A program made the position numbers and the translations under genes. Under the pieces are notes generated by a model, which saw only the letters and a program-made list of their open reading frames with translations, ran no database searches and had not been told where the DNA came from. A stretch of DNA of 64,000 nucleotides from Pseudomonas sp. 10S4 (GTDB taxonomy: Bacteria; Pseudomonadota; Gammaproteobacteria; Pseudomonadales; Pseudomonadaceae): positions 5,518,001-5,582,000 of the forward strand of contig NZ_CP133774.1 of the NCBI RefSeq assembly GCF_034344865.1, read 5' to 3'. Position 1 is the stretch's first letter. The number at the start of each line of letters is the position of its first letter. Shown in pieces: positions 37,711 through 45,246 of the stretch.

Positions 37711-39198
37711 TTACTCGAGGAATTTCCGGGTCAGGGTCACCGACGGCATCGTCGGGGTCATCATTACAGCCTTGGGACGACGCAACAGGAGCCAGCCGGC
37801 CACCAACAAGAGCGCTACAACGGGTAACGCAGCCACAGTCATTGTTCCGTTTGGATAATCAAAGGCCATCATCCCCAGCACGCCCGCCAAGAACAGCAAA
37901 GTCAACCACGAAGTGACCGGAGCTCCCGGCATCCTGTACGACACCGCCTGCGCCTCTCCACGTGCTACGGCATGACGGAACTTCATCTGACAGACAACAA
38001 TGAATCCCCAAGTACTGATCACACCCAGCGAGGAGATGTTCAGCACAATTTCGAACACCCGAGACGGCACCAGGTAGTTCAGTACAACCCCGACTATGTA
38101 AATGGCAACAGTCACCAGAATCCCCGCGTAAGGCACCGATTGCGCACTCATGCGCGACATGAAGGTTGGCGCCGAACCACCCATTGCCAATGCCCGCAGC
38201 ACGCGTCCAGTCGAGTACAGCCCCGAATTGAGGCTGGACAGGGCTGCGGTCAATACAACCACGTTCATCACCGAACCGATCCATGGGATACCGAGGGCCG
38301 CAAAGAAGGTAACGAACGGACTTTCACCTGCTTTATAGGCAGTCCAAGGCAACAGGCACACCAGCAAAATCACTGCGCCCACATAGAAAATTGCAATCCG
38401 CCAGATAACGCTGTTGATGGCTTTGGGCAGTACAGCTTTGGCGTCCTGACATTCTCCCGCGGCAACGCCGATCAATTCGATACCGGCGTACGCGAATACC
38501 ACGCCTTGCACCAACACCAGGGCCGCCAGCATTCCATGGGGAAAGAAGCCCCCGTTTTCGGTAATCAGATGCAGCCCCGTAGGATGACCGCCCACAGCAA
38601 TTCCGCCACCTAGAATGATCGAACCGACCACCAGGAACAGCGTCAGAGCGGCGACCTTGATCAAGGCAAACCAAAACTCCATTTCACCGAACCACTTAAC
38701 GCCAATCAGGTTCATCACGGTGACGATAGCCAGCGCCACCAGGGCTGAGACCCATTGCGGTACAGAAGCGAACGCATCCCAATATTGCATGTAGAGCGCC
38801 ACAGCGGTGATATCAACAATCCCGGCCATGGCCCAATTCAGGAAGTACATCCAGCCAGCGACGTAGGAAGCCTTTTCTCCCATGAACTCTCGTGAATAGG
38901 ACACGAAGCTGCCGCTGGTAGGCCGATGCATCACCAACTCCCCCAGCGCGCGCAAAATGAGAAACGCAAATAAACCGCACACCAGATAAACGATGGCCAA
39001 CGAAGGCCCGGCTATTTGTAATCGCGCACCAGCCCCGAGGAAAAGCCCCGTACCTATCGCGCCTCCTAACGCAATCATTTGTACATGGCGCTTGCTTAAA
39101 TTCTGGTGATACCCCGCCTCATGTGAGGCTAACCATGCATTCTTATCACCCTGTTGTGAGTGTTCAACCGACAGCCGTCCTTCTGCTTTCATCGACAT
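37711..39198 (-). CDS. Amino-acid permease of the AAT family (AnsP/GabP-like)
   Basis: A 12-helix proton symporter of the APC superfamily, 495 residues. The family signature is SKRHVQMIALGGAIGTGLFL near the N-terminus, followed by GELVMHRPTSGSFVSYSREF and AGWMYFLNW. It most resembles asparagine (AnsP) and related neutral amino-acid permeases; the exact substrate is open. ATG 39198 (GGAG eight bases upstream) is preferred; an extension to 39276 is an open frame without a site. It is monocistronic as far as can be seen. Confidence 0.85.
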   Translation of the reverse strand: MSMKAEGRLSVEHSQQGDKNAWLASHEAGYHQNLSKRHVQMIALGGAIGTGLFLGAGARLQIAGPSLAIVYLVCGLFAFLILRALGELVMHRPTSGSFVSYSREFMGEKASYVAGWMYFLNWAMAGIVDITAVALYMQYWDAFASVPQWVSALVALAIVTVMNLIGVKWFGEMEFWFALIKVAALTLFLVVGSIILGGGIAVGGHPTGLHLITENGGFFPHGMLAALVLVQGVVFAYAGIELIGVAAGECQDAKAVLPKAINSVIWRIAIFYVGAVILLVCLLPWTAYKAGESPFVTFFAALGIPWIGSVMNVVVLTAALSSLNSGLYSTGRVLRALAMGGSAPTFMSRMSAQSVPYAGILVTVAIYIVGVVLNYLVPSRVFEIVLNISSLGVISTWGFIVVCQMKFRHAVARGEAQAVSYRMPGAPVTSWLTLLFLAGVLGMMAFDYPNGTMTVAALPVVALLLVAGWLLLRRPKAVMMTPTMPSVTLTRKFLE

Positions 39199-39681
39199 GG
39201 ATGGATCTCCATAACTTCTAAATTTATTACGGTGCGTTTCAGGGATGCCCGACTCAGCGTCGAAGCGCTTGAACAAGGCTTTGGATTGGCCTGCTTTCTC
39301 TTTACTGATGACAGTGAAGAAACTGCCAGAAGGGGCGTTGCAATGGAGGTGCCGGGAACACGGAGGACCGGCAGAAATAACGTCATTTATATAAAAGCAA
39401 TCACCCTTGGGTGGTTTTCTTTATTAATGGCGACATAAATACTCAAAAATAAGATGAATCGTTTCATCAGCAAGATGCAACTGCATTCGCTGCACAACAC
39501 TGGAGCGATTCAAAAAAGTGCATAGATTGATTTTTTGATGTTCATCGAACCAATACAGGGATATTTAAAGGAACGATATTTCGGACATGCCAGTTTGCAA
39601 GGGCGGAGAACCGAAATCGAAACGCACCGAATAAGAGCCAGTAACCGCACCCATTCAGCGCCGGCTGCACCCGTTTGAGAC
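39199..39681. other. Intergenic region between permease and adenylation fragment
   Basis: About 480 bp with no supported gene. The left part should carry the permease promoter. The right part would have held the rest of the truncated adenylation enzyme but shows no recognisable remains. Confidence 0.4.
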
Positions 39682-39795
39682 CTATTCATATTCGTCCAAC
39701 GCTCTGTAAGTGATCTCTCGACCACTGATGGTCAGTGCCATGTTGTCCGGCGTTCGCTCGGCGTGGTCTTTTACATAGTCATGAAACTCTTTCAT
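39682..39795 (-). pseudogene. Adenylate-forming enzyme, truncated after 37 codons
   Basis: The complement encodes MKEFHDYVKDHAERTPDNMA followed by LTISGREITYRALDEYE and a TAG stop. This is the standard N-terminus of an AMP-binding acyl-CoA synthetase or NRPS adenylation domain (FHDYVKDHAERTPDNMA, ITYRALDE). Its ATG overlaps the MFS stop by ATGA, so it was the next gene in that operon. Nothing of the roughly 500-residue remainder is visible, implying a deletion close to this point. Confidence 0.75.
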
Positions 39796-41093
39796 CTGGC
39801 CACCTCGCTACCATCCGCCAAGGATGACGACGACACACTGCCTTCTTCCTTGTTCGCCTGTACGGCTTCGTCATCCGCGGGGACGAACAGCACAATTGCC
39901 CCGACGATCACTTCAAAAACCCCGGCGCCGACAATAACCAGGCCGGTTTCAAAGTGGGCATACAGCGCAGCACCGCAGGCACCGGCTATCAGAATCGACG
40001 CACCCAACGCCGCAAAGCGCAGCCTGGCCAACCCGGCGATCTCGCTTTGCTTGAACTTGGTTTGAATGAGCAGAATGAATGAGATATCGATCAGCGGCCC
40101 ACCGAGTGCAGCAAGACCTGCGCCGATCATCATCCCCGCCAGAACATGCTCTGGAGGCAGATACATTACGGCGGCACCGATGGTCGCGATACCCAGGCCG
40201 TTGACCACGGAACCAAAGGTAAACCCGTGATACAAACTGCGGATTTGTAGATTGCCCACGACAAAAATGGAGATCAGGTTTCCTGCTCCATAGGCGCCCA
40301 TGATCAAGCCGTAGGCAGCAAAATCCTGGACACCAAAACCCTGGATGTCGTATTTGACGACAGCCAGCGCCATGCCGATCGAAATCCCGACGCTCCAGGC
40401 AACATTGCCCAGTCCCGCACACACATACACCGCCTGCATTTGCCTGCGCCTCACAAGGCTTCGCCAACCGGCAGTAAAGCCGGCACGTCGACTTGTCGCC
40501 TTGACAGGTTGTCGCGGCAACGCTTTACCCAGCTTCATGACTGCCCACGCGGAGATCAGAAACGTGACGCTGTTGAGGGTAAAAAGATGTTCGATCGGAA
40601 TCAGCAACGTAATAGCCGCAGCCAGCATCGGTCCAATCACTCGGGCAACCCGGATGATGGCATCGAACAGCGCGTTGACCGATTGCAACTGGTCCGGCGT
40701 CGCGACAATGCGCGGCAGACTGGCACGCAGCGCCGGCTCGAAGAGCGAGTTGACGATCATCATAAGCATGAGCGGCACCGCCAGCATCCACAGACTCATG
40801 ATGCCAAGCCCCCAAGCGATCACCGGAATCAAGGCAAGACCGGCCCGCACCAAATCGGCACCGATCATCGTGCGACGATGATCCCACCGCTCCGCCCATA
40901 TTCCACCCAGCAACGCGCCTGCCAACGCGGCAGCACCGCGTAAAGCACTGAGCCAGCTCGCATCGGTGCCAGCGATTTGCACCGCCATCCAGGCGATGGC
41001 AATCGCAAAGAGCTCGTCACCAATTGAGGACAGCGCCAATCCTCCCCACAGCAAGGCTACGGGCCGCTGCAGTAGCAGCCGGAACAATTTCAT
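39792..41093 (-). CDS. MFS exporter, EntS-like
   Basis: A 433-residue major-facilitator protein with 12 helices. The N-terminus LLWGGLALSSIGDELFAIAI and the AERWDHRRTMIGADLVRAG loop match the MFS_3/EntS group that exports siderophores and other small products. It is followed by a truncated adenylation enzyme in an overlapping frame and preceded by an EctC-like cupin, suggesting it exported the product of a small biosynthetic operon. If that operon is broken, it may now have no substrate made in cis. Confidence 0.8.
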   Translation of the reverse strand: MKLFRLLLQRPVALLWGGLALSSIGDELFAIAIAWMAVQIAGTDASWLSALRGAAALAGALLGGIWAERWDHRRTMIGADLVRAGLALIPVIAWGLGIMSLWMLAVPLMLMMIVNSLFEPALRASLPRIVATPDQLQSVNALFDAIIRVARVIGPMLAAAITLLIPIEHLFTLNSVTFLISAWAVMKLGKALPRQPVKATSRRAGFTAGWRSLVRRRQMQAVYVCAGLGNVAWSVGISIGMALAVVKYDIQGFGVQDFAAYGLIMGAYGAGNLISIFVVGNLQIRSLYHGFTFGSVVNGLGIATIGAAVMYLPPEHVLAGMMIGAGLAALGGPLIDISFILLIQTKFKQSEIAGLARLRFAALGASILIAGACGAALYAHFETGLVIVGAGVFEVIVGAIVLFVPADDEAVQANKEEGSVSSSSLADGSEVAR

Positions 41094-41147
41094 ATCTCAA
41101 CTCCACACAATCACTCGACAGAGTCTGATAGAAGCCCTGTCGTCTCG

Positions 41148-41429
41148 TTACTCGTAGATTAGAAACGACTGGCCCCGTCGAAGAGGAGGATTGAAAACGC
41201 TGACCAGGATCAGATCCGTGAACTTGCCGCCGTGCAGATAGTGACGATCATGTTTGTCCAGTACATACATATCTCCCGGACGAATTGCAGGGATGGTGCC
41301 GTCCATGTCTTCGATTTTGCCCTCACCGCCAATGCAATAGCAGGCCTCGAGATGATTGCGATAATGAAGTAGCGCTCGCCGAGATCGCTCTGTCTTTGCC
41401 GCAAAAAACAAGACAAATACTTCAGGCAT
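41148..41429 (-). CDS. Ectoine-synthase-like cupin, N-terminally short
   Basis: A cupin closely resembling ectoine synthase EctC in its core: [20 protein letters not shown], then [20 protein letters not shown] and [11 protein letters not shown]. EctC proteins are about 130 residues. This frame gives 93 from ATG 41429 or 100 from TTG 41450, with the N-terminal portion missing or frameshifted; a stop lies directly before the TTG. No ectA, ectB or ectD is nearby, so ectoine synthesis is not supported. A cyclising cupin in a small natural-product operon with the MFS exporter is an alternative. Whether it is functional is uncertain. Confidence 0.6.
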   Translation of the reverse strand: MPEVFVLFFAAKTERSRRALLHYRNHLEACYCIGGEGKIEDMDGTIPAIRPGDMYVLDKHDRHYLHGGKFTDLILVSVFNPPLRRGQSFLIYE

Positions 41430-41731
41430 ACCATACCCGTCATAGGGCAAACGTCAGTGCTGCGGCGGCAATCGGCATAGACACATTAGTCACACTGTGA
41501 CGTCAGGATATGCCAGTTTCGGAACGTCACCGCTAATGCATTGCACTGACGTCGGCTGGCGGCGTCGGATGCATCGGCTTTGCGTCCTTCACAGTACAGA
41601 AGCTCTCCCAAGGTGCCGCCAGGCGTTTATGAGCATCTGACGTCGCCCGGTAGTTAAATCATATGTCTGGGTGGAACTTCTCTCGCTTGAGGATATAGTC
41701 CCACTCAGTAAATGATCTGGGTGAAGCCAAT
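41430..41731. other. Intergenic region
   Basis: About 300 bp between the cupin and the lysozyme-inhibitor gene. It carries the divergent promoters of both. No other feature was identified. Confidence 0.4.
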
Positions 41732-42391
41732 ATGAAAACGGTCACGGCCCTTTTCACCGGTCTACTCGCTACCAGCCTGTGCACGGCGATAAGCCTCTGT
41801 GCAAATGCTGCGTCGCCTCCGCCACCCATCAAGACCAGTTTCGACTGTGCCAGCGCACGTGCATCCATCGAAAAGCTGATCTGTCGCGATCCGCAACTGA
41901 CGCAAATGGATATCGAGCTGACGCGTCTTTATCACCTGGCGCTCACGGATGAACGCTCAGTACCGCCTCCAGACAAAGTCACGATCGACCAGCAGTTCTG
42001 GATCGAATCCCGCAATCAGTGTGGCTCCGGGCCTGAGCCCAAAGCGTGCGCGATCCGAAGTTATGCCGAGCGCGCCCACCAGCTACGCCAAGGCTCGGCC
42101 ATTGTCAGGACCAAGGACCCAGACAGACTCACCGAAGGCCCCCTGGCTTTTCGTTGTACTGGGTTTAACCCGCTGATTGCCGCCACCTTCTTCAACACGC
42201 AGCCAGGTGTCGTGTACCTGAAATGGGCGAACACTTCGATCACCCTGAGCCAGGTGCCGAGCGATTCGGGAGCCCGTTACACCGGCAAAGATAACCAGGG
42301 TAACTACAGCTTCTGGCAGAACGGCAACGAGGTCCTTTTCCAGAAACCAGGCTCAGGGGCAATGAGTTGTACAGCCGAGCCGGTCGGCTGA
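41732..42391 (+). CDS. LprI/MliC-type lysozyme inhibitor, two-domain
   Basis: A secreted 219-residue protein: signal peptide (VTALFTGLLATSLCTAISLC, cleavage near ANA), then a DUF1311/LprI domain (SFDCASARASIEKLICRD, QQFWIESRNQCG) with paired cysteines. A C-terminal MliC-like beta domain follows (LAFRCTGFNPLIAATFF, then NQGNYSFWQNGNEVLF). Both domains occur in inhibitors of C-type lysozyme. It would act in the periplasm or envelope to resist host or predator lysozyme. The ribosome site is weak. Confidence 0.8.
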   Translation: MKTVTALFTGLLATSLCTAISLCANAASPPPPIKTSFDCASARASIEKLICRDPQLTQMDIELTRLYHLALTDERSVPPPDKVTIDQQFWIESRNQCGSGPEPKACAIRSYAERAHQLRQGSAIVRTKDPDRLTEGPLAFRCTGFNPLIAATFFNTQPGVVYLKWANTSITLSQVPSDSGARYTGKDNQGNYSFWQNGNEVLFQKPGSGAMSCTAEPVG

Positions 42392-42406
42392 CTGCTCTTT
42401 AGCATT

Positions 42407-42424
42407 GGGCTGGTCACCCAGCCC
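42407..42424. terminator. Hairpin between convergent genes
   Basis: GGGCTGG/CCAGCCC with a four-base loop lies between the stops of the lysozyme inhibitor and the peroxiredoxin. It could serve both strands, although no T-tract is present. Confidence 0.5.
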
Positions 42425-42432
42425 AGTCGTCT

Positions 42433-43086
42433 CTACTTCGGCTGCGCCACCGTGCGCAAATAAGGCTTAACCGTCCTGAAGCCATCCGGATATTTTTTCC
42501 GGGCGTCTTCATCAGAAACTGAAGTCGGAATGATCACATCCTCTCCCGGGCGCCAGTTCACTGGCGTGGCAACAGTGTGCTTGGCGTTCAATTGCAGCGC
42601 ATCCAGCAGACGCAGCACTTCATCGAAATTGCGACCGGCGCTCATGGGGTAGATCAGCATCGCCTTGACCTTTTTGTCCGGCCCGATGATGAACACGGAG
42701 CGCACCGTGGCGTTGTCTACAGCAGTCCGGGCACCGCCGCTGGCGTTCGGATGAATCATGTCGTAGAGCTTGGCCACCACCAGGTTTTCGTCGCCTATCA
42801 TCGGATAGTTGACCGCATGCCCCTGGGTTTCTTCGATGTCTTTGGCCCAGGTTTGGTGGTTGCTGACGGGGTCGACGCTGAGCCCGACGACCTTGGTGTT
42901 GCGTTTATCGAACTCTGGCTTGAGCTTTGCCATGTAGCCGAGTTCAGTGGTGCACACCGGGGTGAAGTCCTTGGGATGCGAGAACAGAATCGCCCACTTG
43001 TCGCCGATCCACTCGTGGAAATGCAGCGTGCCCTCGGTGCTTTCGACGGTAAAGTCCGGCGCTTCGTCGCCAATGCGGATTGTCAT
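42433..43086 (-). CDS. 1-Cys peroxiredoxin (Prx6/LsfA-like)
   Basis: Reduces peroxides in the cytoplasm. It has 217 residues from ATG 43086 (AAGGAG upstream; an extension to 43170 lacks a site). The peroxidatic cysteine is Cys45 in HPKDFTPVCTTELG. No resolving cysteine motif (VCP) follows, and the long C-terminal domain (WRPGEDVIIP, KKYPDGF) marks the Prx6 1-Cys class, like Pseudomonas LsfA. Monocistronic, convergent with the upstream neighbour. Confidence 0.9.
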   Translation of the reverse strand: MTIRIGDEAPDFTVESTEGTLHFHEWIGDKWAILFSHPKDFTPVCTTELGYMAKLKPEFDKRNTKVVGLSVDPVSNHQTWAKDIEETQGHAVNYPMIGDENLVVAKLYDMIHPNASGGARTAVDNATVRSVFIIGPDKKVKAMLIYPMSAGRNFDEVLRLLDALQLNAKHTVATPVNWRPGEDVIIPTSVSDEDARKKYPDGFRTVKPYLRTVAQPK

Positions 43087-43180
43087 GTTCGTTCTCCTTA
43101 CTGTGAGTTCGTAGGGGAAACTCTCTGCGTTGAACGGGTCAACGCGGATCAAGTATAGGAGACGCTTCAAGACATCGCGG

Positions 43181-43726
43181 TTACCGCAGCCTCAACGGAT
43201 CAACCAACCCCGCCGCAATCGCCATGCCCACCAGATCCGGCAAGGTATTGGCCTGCATGCGTTTCATCACCCGCGATCGATACAGGTCGACGGTTTTTGC
43301 ACTGACGCCCAGTTGCTCGGCGATTTCGCGGGTGGTGTAACCCTGCACCAACGGCAGCAATACATCGCGCTCGCGTGGGGTCAGCGTCAGCATGCGTTCC
43401 TGCAATTGTTCGTGACCCAGATTGCCTGAGCGATTGGCCGCGCAGTTACTCAGCGCCTGTTGCACGCTGTCGAGCAGCAACTGTTCGTTGTAGGGTTTTT
43501 CGATGAAGTCATGGGCGCCGGCCTTGAATGCGCGGACCACGATTGGCACATCGGCGTGGCCGCTGACGAAGATGATCGGCAAGTCGAGTTCGCGTTCACG
43601 CATGGCTTCCTGAACGTTCAAACCGCCCATGCCAGGCATGCGCACGTCCAGCAACACGCAGGCATTGAGCCGTGCATCGCAGGCTTCGAGAAACTCGGAG
43701 TGGCCCGCTAAATAACGTCGGCACAT
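43181..43726 (-). pseudogene. FixJ/LuxR-type response regulator, 5' truncated
   Basis: A 181-codon frame with a receiver remnant (CVLLDVRMPGMGGLNVQEAM with the phosphoacceptor Asp, then VSGHADVPIVVRAFKAGA, FIEKPYNEQLLLDSVQ) and a complete LuxR helix-turn-helix (LTPRERDVLLPLVQGYTTRE, IAEQLGVSAKTVDLYRSRV). The first about 40 residues, including the acidic pair that binds magnesium, are missing. The sequence upstream is REP-containing intergenic DNA. No partner kinase is adjacent. It is most likely inactive, or a DNA-binding domain alone if translated from an internal start. Confidence 0.7.
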
Positions 43727-43752
43727 TCAACATTGATATTGACCGGCACAAT

Positions 43753-43783
43753 CTCTTCGCGGGCAAGCCTCGCGCCTACAGGG
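43753..43783. repeat. REP element
   Basis: CTCTTCGCGGGCAAGCCTCG with CGCCTACAGG next to it is a Pseudomonas REP half-element, a non-autonomous repeat mobilised by RAYT transposases. It lies just upstream of the truncated response regulator. Confidence 0.7.
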
Positions 43784-43878
43784 ACTCGGATAGTCAGACC
43801 TCCTCCGACACCAACCCGCGACACTGGCGATAGTAGGTTAAGATGCCTTTAAATCAGGCTCGCCACGAGACGCCCCGC

Positions 43879-44433
43879 ATGACAGATAACAGTCGGAACA
43901 CTCCCCGCCTGATCAAGAAATACCCCAATCGCCGCCTGTACGACACCCACACCAGCAGCCACTTGACCCTGGCCGATATTCGTCAATTGGTGGTCGATAA
44001 AGTCCCGTTTCAGGTGGTCGATGCTAAAAGTGGCGAGGACCTGACCCGCAGTATTCTGCTGCAGGTGATTCTCGAAGCCGAAAGCGGTGGTGAGCCGATC
44101 TTCAGCAGCGAAATGCTGATGGGCATCATCCAGTTCTACGGCCCGTATCAAGGCGTGCTCGGCAGCTACCTGGATAAAAGCATCCAGACCGTCATCGACA
44201 TCCAGTCCCAGACTGGCGCCCAGTCGACCGAGGCCTGGAGCACCTTCATGCACCAGCAGGCGCCGGTGATGCAGGACTTGATGCGCCAGTATGTCGACCA
44301 GTCCAAGGCGTTGTACCTCAATACCCAGAACATGTTCGGCATGTTCGGCGCCAAACCTGCCCCCGATAGCGACCCGAAAAAAATGGCGATGGGGAATAAT
44401 CCCATCGCCATCGGTGCCGCCAGCCTGATTTGA
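43879..44433 (+). CDS. phaR: PhaR, polyhydroxyalkanoate synthesis repressor
   Basis: A 184-residue DNA- and PHB-binding repressor. The N-terminal PHB/PHA-accumulation DNA-binding domain is intact: PRLIKKYPNRRLYDTHTSSH, LTLADIRQLVVDKVPFQVVD and SGEDLTRSILLQVILEAES. The C-terminal part is the polymer-binding region. PhaR represses phasin genes and leaves DNA when PHB granules form. It is convergent with phasin (stops one base apart). The long inverted repeat at 45088-45134 upstream of phasin is the natural candidate operator. ATG 43879 is preferred; 12 upstream codons are open but not conserved. Confidence 0.92.
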   Translation: MTDNSRNTPRLIKKYPNRRLYDTHTSSHLTLADIRQLVVDKVPFQVVDAKSGEDLTRSILLQVILEAESGGEPIFSSEMLMGIIQFYGPYQGVLGSYLDKSIQTVIDIQSQTGAQSTEAWSTFMHQQAPVMQDLMRQYVDQSKALYLNTQNMFGMFGAKPAPDSDPKKMAMGNNPIAIGAASLI

Positions 44434-44434
44434 C

Positions 44435-45004
44435 TTACTTGTTACCGCTGGTGGCCTTAGCGCCCGCTTCTGGAGCGGCTTTGCCGGCGGCAGCAGTCGC
44501 TGCGTCGAAACCGCTCTGAGCCACATCAGACGCCTGTTTTACGGCTTTCTGTGCGCTCTCAAACACAGTGCTGGCATTCGCCAGACCCGACTTGAACGCT
44601 GCGACCACTGGCTCGGAGCCAGCCGGGGCATTCTTGCTGATCGACTCAATAAACTCATTCACCTGCTGAGTGCCGGCCTCGACCTGACGTTCGGTCAGTT
44701 TGGCGATGTCCGACTGGGTGCCGACGATCAGTGCTTGTACCTGGCGATTGAATTCGGCCAGACGCTCAGTTTGCGCACTCGGTTGAGTGAACGATGCCTG
44801 CAAATCAGCGAAGCCCTGTGGATCACGTACCGCCAGCAGCTTGCGCACACCTTCGAAGTGTTCTTCGGTGGAGTCGCGCAGTGCTTTGAACTGCAACTGG
44901 CTCAGTTGCTCAACGCTGGCGAAGACTTTGCCGCTGATTTGCTGCAACAGGTCGAGGTTGGCTTTCTGAGTGGCTTGCAGTTTTTCCGAGTTGAAAAAAG
45001 ACAT
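44435..45004 (-). CDS. phaP: Phasin, PHA granule-associated protein
   Basis: A 189-residue helical phasin coating PHB granules. It begins MSFFNSEKLQATQKANLDLL, then QISGKVFASVEQLSQLQFKA, followed by amphipathic helices and an Ala-rich tail (FDAATAAAGKAAPEAGAKAT). CAGGAG lies nine bases before ATG 45004; an extension to 45034 overlaps that site. It is divergent from the DUF3141 gene with the palindrome between them. Confidence 0.9.
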   Translation of the reverse strand: MSFFNSEKLQATQKANLDLLQQISGKVFASVEQLSQLQFKALRDSTEEHFEGVRKLLAVRDPQGFADLQASFTQPSAQTERLAEFNRQVQALIVGTQSDIAKLTERQVEAGTQQVNEFIESISKNAPAGSEPVVAAFKSGLANASTVFESAQKAVKQASDVAQSGFDAATAAAGKAAPEAGAKATSGNK

Positions 45005-45087
45005 GCTGAAATCTCCTGGTACTGGAAGGCCCATTCAGGCCTGAGGACGCGACAGCAATCCGGGCAGTCATCGCGATAGCCTTGATA

Positions 45088-45134
45088 TTGCAGTGCACAA
45101 AACCGTTTGGCAACGGATATTTTGTGCACTGCAA
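45088..45134. promoter_or_regulatory. Long perfect inverted repeat, probable PhaR operator
   Basis: Fifteen-base arms TTGCAGTGCACAAAA (45088-45102) and TTTTGTGCACTGCAA (45120-45134) are perfect complements. The 17-base centre itself holds CCGTT-tggc-AACGG. The position between the divergent phasin and DUF3141 genes, and the TGC/GCA-rich arms, fit the kind of site bound by PhaR regulators. As RNA it would also form a strong hairpin. Confidence 0.65.
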
Positions 45135-45246
45135 AATAAACGGTGTTCCCTGCGCGGTGATTCGCTATAGACTCGTGAAATCCGATGATCGGCCTAGCCA
45201 TTGCTAGTCTGGCTGACGACTCCCCGCACAGTCTCAGGAGATCACC

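Noticed and set aside
41148..41450. Ectoine biosynthesis in this window
   Set aside because: Only an EctC-like cupin is present, N-terminally short, with no ectA, ectB or ectD.
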